Positions 1-5,473 of a stretch of DNA of 8,222 nt are shown in pieces. Below the pieces are notes generated by a model. That model searched no databases. It was not told where the DNA came from and worked only from the letters and a program-made list of their open reading frames with translations. Numbering within the stretch: position 1 is the stretch's first letter; each line of letters begins with the position of its first letter. Source of the stretch: Pseudomonadota bacterium (GTDB taxonomy: Bacteria; Pseudomonadota; Alphaproteobacteria; Rhizobiales; Hyphomicrobiaceae); NCBI GenBank assembly GCA_023428365.1, contig JAEYYQ010000085.1, positions 1 through 8,222 on the forward strand. Reading direction: 5' to 3'. The position numbers were made by a program, and so were the translations under genes.

Positions 1-1
1 G

Positions 2-358
2 TTTTACGGTGCTCATGAGCTTCGCCCTGATCGACCGCTGTTCGATGTCACGCTGCTGGGTCTGGGGCCAGATGGACATACTGCCTCGTTGTTTCCCGAC
101 ACGGCGGTATTGAAGGAGCGCACGCACTGGGTGGGGGCCGTGATCGGAGCCAAGTCGGAGCCAAGGATCACGCTGACCTATCCGGCGCTGGAAAGCAGCG
201 GCGACGTCGCGTTCATTGTTGCTGGCAGCGAGAAACGTCCGATTTTGAGGCAGTTGTTCGGCGGCAATGAGCAACTCCCTGCTGCCCATATTCATCCGGC
301 ACATGGTGGTCTGCACTTCTTCCTGGATCTTGCGGCGGCACCAACTGAGGCAGCATGA
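2..358 (+). CDS. pgl: 6-phosphogluconolactonase, C-terminal part (5' end outside window)
   Basis: This enzyme hydrolyses 6-phosphoglucono-1,5-lactone to 6-phosphogluconate, the second step of the oxidative pentose phosphate and Entner-Doudoroff routes, in the cytoplasm. The reading frame is open from base 2, giving 118 residues, about half the usual length near 240, so the start lies upstream of the window. The family signature LLGLGPDGHTASLFP is visible at window residues 18-32 and contains the conserved GPDGHTAS active-site loop. Near the C-terminus come LTYPAL (segment ITLTYPALESS) and the SEKRPILRQLF stretch, both typical of the family. A TTG at 89 falls inside the signature, so it is not the true start. 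The TGA stop overlaps the ATG of the ROK kinase gene (ATGA), which indicates an operon. A zwf gene upstream is likely but unseen. Confidence 0.93.
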   Translation, partial: FYGAHELRPDRPLFDVTLLGLGPDGHTASLFPDTAVLKERTHWVGAVIGAKSEPRITLTYPALESSGDVAFIVAGSEKRPILRQLFGGNEQLPAAHIHPAHGGLHFFLDLAAAPTEAA

Positions 359-1227
359 CGATGGCTTCAAGCACGCGCGAGCATCCTCACTCTCATCCGT
401 CTGGGCCGCGCACGTTGGCCATCGATATCGGCGGCACCGCGCTCAAAGCCTCAGTTCTCGACAGCGCGGGAGAAATGATTGCCGATCGCGTCCGCATCCC
501 GACGCCTTATCCGTGTCCGCCAGAGGTTCTGCTGCAGGCGATCGCGACGCTCGCAGCGCCATTGCCGGAATTCGATCGGGTTTCCATAGGATTTCCCGGC
601 GTCATCCGTAGAGGGCGTGTTCTGACGGCGCCACACTTTGGAACAGATAAGTGGGCGAATTTCCCTCTCGCGAAGGCTGCCGCGGATTTATTCCACCATC
701 CGGCTCGATTGCTGAACGATGCCGAAGTCCAGGGGCTCGGCATTATGCAGGGCCACGGGCTTGAAGTGGTGCTGACACTGGGTACGGGTGTGGGAAGCGC
801 GATTTTCAGCAATGGTCGGTTGGCGCCTCATCTCGAGCTGGCCCAACATCCGCTACACGAAGACAAGACCTACAATGAGTACGTCGGAAACCAAGCGCTG
901 CAGGATCGCGGGGCCAAGAAGTGGAGTGAGCGCGTCCTGAGGATGATCGACGTTGTCGAGACTTTGCTGCACTACGACACGCTCTATCTGGGTGGCGGCA
1001 ACTCCAAGCATCTGTCCTCGGTCCAGCTCCCCGAGAATGTTCAGACCGCGTCCAACGACATGGGCATAATCGGCGGCATTCGTCTTTGGGATGATCGCGT
1101 CTGGCGTGACATTCCCGAAGGCGATGTGGAGGTTGGACCAGGAAACGCGTCTCATAAATCGCGCGATACTGCGGGGCGGCAGCATCCCTCATCGTCCACA
1201 ACGAAACCCATTGCTGGAGCGTCATGA
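355..1227 (+). CDS. ROK-family sugar kinase, polyphosphate glucokinase-like
   Basis: Probable cytoplasmic kinase that phosphorylates glucose to glucose-6-phosphate, possibly using polyphosphate as donor as in the PPGK branch of the ROK family. The 290-residue protein shows the phosphate-1 loop DIGGTALKAS (24-33), a GFPGV segment (79-83), the catalytic-aspartate segment LLNDAEVQGLG (D122), the phosphate-2 loop LTLGTGVGSA (140-149) and ELAQHPLH (161-168), the position of the PPGK ELGHHPF-type motif. LYLGGGNSKHL follows at 210-220. The CxCGxxGCxE zinc motif of classical ROK glucokinases and repressors is absent, as is an N-terminal helix-turn-helix, so a kinase rather than a regulator is favoured. 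Residues after about 248 form a polar, low-complexity tail that I cannot match to the family. A GAGG Shine-Dalgarno sequence sits 4 bases before the ATG, and the gene overlaps both neighbours by ATGA. Donor and sugar specificity are inferred. Confidence 0.88.
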   Translation: MTMASSTREHPHSHPSGPRTLAIDIGGTALKASVLDSAGEMIADRVRIPTPYPCPPEVLLQAIATLAAPLPEFDRVSIGFPGVIRRGRVLTAPHFGTDKWANFPLAKAAADLFHHPARLLNDAEVQGLGIMQGHGLEVVLTLGTGVGSAIFSNGRLAPHLELAQHPLHEDKTYNEYVGNQALQDRGAKKWSERVLRMIDVVETLLHYDTLYLGGGNSKHLSSVQLPENVQTASNDMGIIGGIRLWDDRVWRDIPEGDVEVGPGNASHKSRDTAGRQHPSSSTTKPIAGAS

Positions 1228-2039
1228 GCGGCCCCATCCGGTTAGTGATTTCTGATGTCGACGGAACGCTCCTTGCCACGGACAAAACCCTGCCTGAACG
1301 AAACCGTGAGGCTGTTTCCAGGATTCATGCGGCCGGTATCGGATTTTCTATCATCAGCAGCCGGCCGCCATTTGGACTGAAAGCACTGGCTCAGCAATTG
1401 GAATTGAAGCTGCCGTTCGGCGCATTCAATGGAGCGGCGCTGGTGATGCCTGATTTGTCTCCCATCTCGCAACATTACCTCTCGCGCGACGCCGTGCTTG
1501 GCGCGTTGGATCTGTTTCGCTCATTTTCGGTTCGTGCGTGGATTTTTACATCGCGGCATTGGATCGTCGATAATTCTCATGCGCCCTATGTCGATCTCGA
1601 GACGAGGACCGTCGGCTCGCGGCCGGAGGTCGTTGCACATCTCGAAGAGCACGTTGACCAAGTCTCCAAGGTGATCGGCGCGAGCGATGATTTCGATAAG
1701 CTCAATGGGTGCGAGTTAGCAGCCCAACGCACTCTGATTGGCAAGGCGACGGTCGCGCGCTCGCAGCGTTACTATCTCGATGTTACGCCCGCAGGTGTCG
1801 ACAAAGGCACGTGTGTGGATGCACTGCGTCGCAGATTAGGCTTTGCGAAGGAGGAGATCGCAACGCTTGGGGATATGGAGAACGACGTCCCGATGTTTCG
1901 CCAGAGCGGTCTTTCGGTCGCCATGGGCAACGCTACCGCCGCGGTTGAAGCGTGCGCTATCGCTTCCACCTTGTCGAATGACGATGATGGTTTCGCCGAA
2001 GCGGTGGAGAAACTGATTCTCCCACGCGCGCCTTCATGA
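1224..2039 (+). CDS. Cof-type HAD-IIB family phosphatase
   Basis: A cytoplasmic haloacid dehalogenase-superfamily phosphatase, likely acting on sugar phosphates or a related small phosphorylated metabolite. All four HAD motifs are present in 271 residues, the normal length for the Cof (HAD-IIB) subfamily. Motif I is DVDGTLL, with nucleophile D11 and acid/base D13. Motif II is the serine in IISSRP (43-48). Motif III is K194 in TPAGVDKG. Motif IV is GDMEND, with D217 and D221 as magnesium ligands. The insert between motifs II and III is the C2 cap typical of HAD-IIB. The start overlaps the kinase stop by ATGA, and GGAG lies 4 bases upstream. Position downstream of pgl and a glucokinase-like gene suggests a role in sugar-phosphate balance or removal of side products, but the substrate cannot be read from sequence. 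The gene ends 20 bases from a convergent minus-strand gene. Confidence 0.92.
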   Translation: MSGPIRLVISDVDGTLLATDKTLPERNREAVSRIHAAGIGFSIISSRPPFGLKALAQQLELKLPFGAFNGAALVMPDLSPISQHYLSRDAVLGALDLFRSFSVRAWIFTSRHWIVDNSHAPYVDLETRTVGSRPEVVAHLEEHVDQVSKVIGASDDFDKLNGCELAAQRTLIGKATVARSQRYYLDVTPAGVDKGTCVDALRRRLGFAKEEIATLGDMENDVPMFRQSGLSVAMGNATAAVEACAIASTLSNDDDGFAEAVEKLILPRAPS

Positions 2040-2059
2040 AGGGGCAGAAATTCCTGACC

Positions 2060-2485
2060 TCATGCGGACAGCTTCATGCCTGCCGCCATCTGCCGCGCAA
2101 TCAAGCTATCAAGTCGGCCCTCGAACGGAACGGTGAAGATGGACAATCCGCGCGGGTCGTCCTGCCATGTTTCGAAGGCAGCAGCGAAGCCGGGCGGCAC
2201 GTTTCCCTCGCCGTCCTTCCCTGTGACGCTTGCCGTCAGGGCACTCGCCGACATCGGAAGAAACGGGATCGTCACGCTATCGATCGTGCCATTGGGCATC
2301 TGACGCGGTGCGCCCTGCACCGCGCAGCAGATGATCGGTTCGTGATCCGTGAACGACACGATCGCTCCAATGATGATGCGAGACGTCTCAAAGCCATTCG
2401 GTGCGCGATAGGTCCATCGCTCGCCCGCCGTGAATTGATGAGAGCTTGTCACGCCAGTCACCTCCGGTTGCCCGATGCTTGGCAA
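2060..2485 (-). CDS. conserved-looking hypothetical protein, probable C-terminal part of a frameshifted gene
   Basis: I do not recognise a named family. The frame gives 141 residues from a TTG at 2485. It is well-structured protein: GERWTYRAPNGFETSR, then IIIGAIVSF, IICCAVQGAP, TIPFLPMSASAL, and a C-terminus of RGLSIFTVPFEG and LDSLIARQMA. Composition, aromatic spacing and alternating hydrophobic strands suggest a small beta-rich domain. The same frame stays open upstream to a stop at 2612-2614. It reads sensibly there, including RLTVFPRVAST and DPACKPGHGLP, but offers no ATG, GTG or TTG between 2611 and 2485. This indicates that the true protein starts further upstream, in the frame of the 2982-2554 ORF. 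If the two were one gene, the product would be about 307 residues with an N-terminal membrane anchor and this domain outside the cytoplasm. Real coding is likely; function is unknown. Confidence 0.72.
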   Translation of the reverse strand: MPSIGQPEVTGVTSSHQFTAGERWTYRAPNGFETSRIIIGAIVSFTDHEPIICCAVQGAPRQMPNGTIDSVTIPFLPMSASALTASVTGKDGEGNVPPGFAAAFETWQDDPRGLSIFTVPFEGRLDSLIARQMAAGMKLSA

Positions 2486-2553
2486 ACCGTGCCCCGGCTT
2501 GCAGGCAGGATCAACTCCGTGCAGCGATGTTGATGCGACCCTGGGGAAAACCG

Positions 2554-2982
2554 TCAGTCGGATGGTGTCGTCGACTGCTCGATCGCACGGGCAATGCCGT
2601 GAGCAAAGCCGTTATCCAGGCTGGCAAAATCCTCGCGATCAGACTCTTCAGCGTGATGCAGATCGTGGGCGTGATCGCAGGGTAGGGCGCGCGTAATCTG
2701 ATCTCGCCGATCGAGCGCGAGGGTTACACAATTCAGGCCTGATGCGCCGCTCGCTGCGGTCGGCAATGTCTCTGTCGATTTTCCGACTGAGCCCGTGATC
2801 ATGCCTGGCACATGCGAGCCACGGAGGACAAGTCCAGTGCCAGGGACAAAGCCAACGATGTTCCACATCAGCAGGCCGACGCCAACACCAACGCCCGTCC
2901 ACCCGAGCACGCTACGGCGCGCTCTGCTCCGTGTTGGAGGAGAAGCGTCGTCGCGTCGATCTGTTGGCCTGAGCGTCTCCAT
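2554..2982 (-). CDS. hypothetical protein with one transmembrane segment, probable N-terminal part of a frameshifted gene
   Basis: The frame encodes 142 residues of unknown function. The N-terminus is polar and arginine-rich (RSRARR at 18-23), followed by a hydrophobic glycine/valine-rich stretch at about 24-53 that includes GVGVGVGLLMWNIVGF. This looks like one membrane helix with the N-terminus inside by the positive-inside rule. The remainder is soluble, with CVTLALDRRDQITRALPC and a histidine/aspartate-rich stretch DHAHDLHHAEESDRED. The ATG is preceded by TGAGAG at a good distance. The last dozen residues (after about GIARAI) look less protein-like, and from there the -1 frame continues into the downstream hypothetical domain. 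I infer this ORF and the 2485-2060 ORF were one gene, but two overlapping genes cannot be excluded. The hairpin at 3068-3090 separates it from the RNase gene, so it may have its own promoter, which I could not identify. Confidence 0.58.
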   Translation of the reverse strand: METLRPTDRRDDASPPTRSRARRSVLGWTGVGVGVGLLMWNIVGFVPGTGLVLRGSHVPGMITGSVGKSTETLPTAASGASGLNCVTLALDRRDQITRALPCDHAHDLHHAEESDREDFASLDNGFAHGIARAIEQSTTPSD

Positions 2983-3067
2983 ACCGCGCTCTCACTGCGA
3001 TTCCCTAACGCTTCGAGCATGATGTGGATCGGCTGGACGCAGCAATCGCAAACAGCCAACGCTTCGC

Positions 3068-3090
3068 AAAACAGTGGCGGATTTCCACTG
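3068..3090 (-). terminator. rho-independent terminator after the RNase T2 gene
   Basis: Read on the minus strand, CAGTGG (3090-3085) and CCACTG (3077-3072) form a perfect 6-bp stem around the 7-base loop AAATCCG, followed immediately by TTTT (3071-3068). The hairpin begins 28 bases past the TAG at 3119 that ends the frameshift-corrected RNase T2 gene. It lies inside the uninterrupted but non-canonical RNase T2 reading frame, which argues that the latter's tail is not genuine coding sequence. The stem is short, so strength is uncertain. Confidence 0.6.
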
Positions 3091-3118
3091 CTTTCTTCTG
3101 GTTTGCCCCAAAGTGGCC

Positions 3119-3879
3119 CTAAAGCGACCGCTGACCGCGTGGTCCCGGAAGGATCGATGCACCGCCGCCGCGCACGGGTGGAACATACATGCGCCCGGCG
3201 GAGCAGAGGCGTCGTGGATGTTCGTTGGACCCGCAGGCGCGGAAATTCCTTCCCGCGAGAAGCAGATGCGGATTTCCCTGAGCCGGTTCCCCGAACCTCT
3301 GCATTCGACCGCGAGCATGTCGTTGTCGAGATCGGGATTGGCTTTCAAAAAGGCGTCTGCCACTTCGCCGGGCGTAACGAAGAACGGCTTCTCAGGGGCC
3401 ACGAAACGCTCCGGAATTTTGATCTTCTCGAACAGCTTTCGTGACAGATCGTAGTAGCCCACCGGATCGAGGCCCGAACACGTGCCGTGTTTGCGGTACT
3501 CGTGAATCACGAGGCGCGGGCTGGGCATGATGTCGAGCATATTGTCGATGGTCCTGCGCGGAACGAACGGGCGCTCTCGTGTGCGACAATATTCCGGAAA
3601 GCCGTTTTCGTACTGCGGCCACAGGCCATGCAACACGAACGCATACGGCCGCGGGCTATTCAACCTGCATTGCGGATCCGAATCGTTCGACGGTTGGCTG
3701 GCGCAGTAGGTCGGGCTCCATGACAGGACGAGGGTGTAGTAGTCGAAGGCGCCGGCGACGTCGCGAGCGGAACGGTCCTGCGGTTGCATCCGCTGGGCGG
3801 CGGCAGGAACTGCGAGCAGAAGCGCAAGAGCAACTGCTGTCAGCAGTGGCCGGAAAAGCGCATTGGCAGATTTCATCAT
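3119..3879 (-). CDS. secreted RNase T2 family ribonuclease, apparently frameshifted near its 3' end
   Basis: A T2-type endoribonuclease cleaves single-stranded RNA through a 2',3'-cyclic phosphate. It is exported here, judging by a signal peptide at residues 1-28 (hydrophobic LLTAVALALLLAVPAAA, predicted cut before QRM). FDYYTLVLSWSPTYC opens the mature domain. Active-site motif CAS-I is FVLHGLWPQ (H84) and CAS-II is HEYRKHGTC (H126, E127, H131). The uninterrupted frame passes ICFSREG and then runs on as an unrelated tail to a stop at 2992. The canonical ending, NFRACGSNEHPRRLC followed by MYVPPVRG, lies in the -1 frame and stops at 3119. Joining the frames near 3247-3250 gives about 253 residues, a normal length, and raises the cysteines from six to eight, matching four disulfides. 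I chose the ATG at 3879 because it begins the signal peptide and has GAAAGA 7 bases upstream. A GTG at 3912 is also in frame. It follows the peptidase gene by 29 bases and is probably cotranscribed. Confidence 0.87.
3247..3250 (-). other. inferred single-base deletion or frameshift point in the RNase T2 gene
   Basis: Reading the minus strand, the family-like frame holds through TTC TCG CGG GAA GG (FSREG), then needs one additional base before AATTTCCGC to continue as NFRAC. The exact base cannot be placed more finely than a few positions. I see no classical X XXY YYZ slippery heptamer here, so a mutation or a sequencing/assembly error is more likely than programmed frameshifting. Confidence 0.65.
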
Positions 3880-3908
3880 CCTAATGTCTTTCGTCGTCTC
3901 TCGAAATC

Positions 3909-5321
3909 TCACGCCTGGGCGAGGTTCTGAAGAATTCGGGCCCAGCTTCTCGCGCCCTTTTTGAAGCTTGATAGGTTGTACTTTTCGTTCGGTGAATGGA
4001 TGCGATCGTCTTCGCAGCCAAACCCGACAAGAAGACTATCCATACCGAGTTGGTTCTTAAAGGTCGTAACGATCGGAATCGAGCCGCCGGAGCCCATCAA
4101 CGCTGCGGGGCGCTTCCATTCGTCTTCCAGCGCGGAGGCAACAGCTGTGACCTGTGGCATGTCGGGATCAAAGCCGATCGCCGAGCTGCCGCGCGACTGG
4201 ACAAACTCGACCTTGCAGTCTGCGGGGCCGCGCTCGCGCAGGAAATCCTGCAGGTTGGCGATGACGCGATCCGGATCTTGCCCGGCGACAAGGCGGCAGG
4301 TGATCTTCGCTGACGCCTGAGACGGAATGACGGTCTTGGTGCCGACGCCTTGGTAGCCGCCGGTAATTCCGTTGAACTCACAGGTCGGCCGCGACCACAT
4401 CTGCTCAAGCGCGCTGAAGCGCTTCTCACCGGCGGGAATGCTCAGCCCGACTTCGTTGAGATACTCTGCCGTATCGAAGCCGAGACCGTCCCATTGCTTC
4501 TTCTGGCGGGCGGAGATTTTTACGATCCCATCGTAAAAGCCGGGAACGCGGATCTTGCCGTTCTCGTCATGCAAATCCGCCAGCATTTTGGCGAGGACGC
4601 GGATCGGATTTGCGGCGGGTCCTCCGTAGAGCCCGGAGTGCAAATCGCGCGAGGCACCGGTCACGATCACTTCGGTGGCGGCCAGTCCGCGCAGCATGAG
4701 CGTGATGCCGGGGGTGTCCTTGTCCCACTGGCCAGTATCGCACACCAACGCGAGATCGCGGCTCACCTCCTTGCCATGCTTTTTTAGGAAGGCGGGCAGG
4801 CTGGGTGAGCCGCATTCCTCCTCTCCTTCGAGCAGGACGGTGATCGCCACGGGCAATTCGCCCGCCACCTGCTTCCAGGCGCGCGCCGCCTCGAAGAAGG
4901 TCATGAACTGGCCTTTGTTGTCCTCGGCTCCGCGGGCGACGATCACCTTGCCGTTGACCTTGTCATTGGCAATGCGCGGCTCGAACGGGGGCGTCTTCCA
5001 CAACTCCAGCGGGTCCGGTGGCTGCACATCATAATGGCCGTAGAACAGGAAATGCGGCGTTCCCTTGGCGACCTTCGGGTGGTCGTGGGCAACGACCATC
5101 GGATGTCCCGTCGTAGGGCGGACGGAGGCCTCGAAGCCGATTTCGCGGAGCGCGTCAACGCACCACGCAGCGGCCGCGGCGCACTGACTTTTGTAGGCGG
5201 GATCCGTCGAGATGCTTGGAATACGCAGCAGCTCGAACAGGCGTTCAATCGCTGCATTCTGCGATTTATCCAGCACTTTGAGGACGTTGGTGAGATGGTC
5301 TGTCATTGTGGGGATAGCCAT
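3909..5321 (-). CDS. M20 family metallopeptidase (dipeptidase-like)
   Basis: A cytoplasmic di-zinc peptidase of the M20 (ArgE/DapE/CPG2/carnosinase) family, probably releasing amino acids from dipeptides or related amides. From the ATG at 5321 it is 470 residues, normal for the dipeptidase branch. Metal and catalytic residues are in order: H96 and D98 in [11 protein letters not shown]134 in [10 protein letters not shown]167/E168 in [11 protein letters not shown]195 in VCDTGQW, and the last ligand H442 in [14 protein letters not shown]228 in DLHSGLYGG belongs to the lid/dimerisation domain. The frame stays open back to 5495, but the extra residues do not resemble the family and would overlap ppdK. 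An ATG at 5306 is an alternative start. The Shine-Dalgarno signal is weak for both (AGG about 10 bases before 5321). No export signal is seen. RNase T2 follows 29 bases downstream. The exact substrate is unknown. Confidence 0.94.
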   Translation of the reverse strand: MAIPTMTDHLTNVLKVLDKSQNAAIERLFELLRIPSISTDPAYKSQCAAAAAWCVDALREIGFEASVRPTTGHPMVVAHDHPKVAKGTPHFLFYGHYDVQPPDPLELWKTPPFEPRIANDKVNGKVIVARGAEDNKGQFMTFFEAARAWKQVAGELPVAITVLLEGEEECGSPSLPAFLKKHGKEVSRDLALVCDTGQWDKDTPGITLMLRGLAATEVIVTGASRDLHSGLYGGPAANPIRVLAKMLADLHDENGKIRVPGFYDGIVKISARQKKQWDGLGFDTAEYLNEVGLSIPAGEKRFSALEQMWSRPTCEFNGITGGYQGVGTKTVIPSQASAKITCRLVAGQDPDRVIANLQDFLRERGPADCKVEFVQSRGSSAIGFDPDMPQVTAVASALEDEWKRPAALMGSGGSIPIVTTFKNQLGMDSLLVGFGCEDDRIHSPNEKYNLSSFKKGARSWARILQNLAQA

Positions 5322-5342
5322 GGATTGGACGCCTGATGGACG

Positions 5343-5374
5343 GTAACACTGGAAAGCCAGGCGACGAATGTCAA
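5343..5374 (-). promoter_or_regulatory. possible promoter of the M20 peptidase gene
   Basis: On the minus strand a perfect -35 consensus TTGACA occurs at 5374-5369. The best nearby -10 candidate is TGTTAC (5348-5343), which matches TATAAT poorly and sits at a 20-base spacing, longer than ideal. The position, 22 bases upstream of the peptidase ATG, is suitable. This is a tentative call resting mainly on the -35 box. Confidence 0.25.
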
Positions 5375-5375
5375 A

Positions 5376-5395
5376 GGAAAGCGAACGGAAGCGAA
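5376..5395. repeat. imperfect 10-bp tandem repeat in the divergent intergenic region
   Basis: GGAAAGCGAA (5376-5385) is followed directly by CGGAAGCGAA (5386-5395), identical at 8 of 10 positions. The period is about one helical turn, and the repeat lies between the M20 peptidase and ppdK promoter candidates. It could be a paired site for a regulator, but such short similarity can arise by chance. Confidence 0.3.
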
Positions 5396-5398
5396 TGA

Positions 5399-5427
5399 TT
5401 GTGCGTTTGCCCGCAGCGCACCATAAG
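5399..5427 (+). promoter_or_regulatory. possible ppdK promoter
   Basis: TTGTGC (5399-5404) and CATAAG (5422-5427) are separated by 17 bases. They match the sigma-70 consensus at 3 of 6 and 4 of 6 positions. A transcript would start about 40 bases before the ppdK ATG. The -10 box overlaps a small inverted repeat, CATAA-GG-TTATG (5422-5433), that could be an operator half-site pair. The evidence is weak, because alphaproteobacterial promoters often diverge from this consensus. Confidence 0.3.
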
Positions 5428-5458
5428 GTTATGTCACCGTCGGTCTGCGCGACAGAGT

Positions 5459-5467
5459 AGGAAAGGG
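5459..5467 (+). promoter_or_regulatory. ribosome binding site that fixes the ppdK start
   Basis: AGGAAAGGG lies 6 bases before the ATG at 5474. This strong Shine-Dalgarno sequence decides in favour of that ATG over the in-frame TTG at 5399. The latter would add 25 residues of arginine- and cysteine-rich sequence unlike the start of any PPDK. Confidence 0.75.
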
Positions 5468-5473
5468 CAACCG

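Noticed and set aside
806..1285. Minus-strand 159-residue ORF opposite the ROK kinase
   Set aside because: It is Arg/Ser/Cys-rich, lies antisense to a clear kinase frame and has no motif or ribosome site of note.
2031..2042. Perfect 12-bp palindrome CCTTCATGAAGG across the HAD stop codon at the convergent junction
   Set aside because: It has no loop-forming centre and no T-run on either strand, so it is not a convincing terminator. A lone 12-mer palindrome is expected fairly often and partly reflects the coding sequence.
2036..2533. Plus-strand 165-residue ORF whose ATG overlaps the HAD stop (ATGA)
   Set aside because: It lies wholly opposite the minus-strand hypothetical coding region. Its translation is rich in Arg, His and Cys with no recognisable domain, so the ATGA overlap is probably chance.
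2992..3118. C-terminal tail of the uninterrupted RNase T2 reading frame as a fused extra domain
   Set aside because: The tail has no domain character and contains the terminator hairpin. The true family ending is in another frame, so it is better explained by a frameshift than by a fusion.
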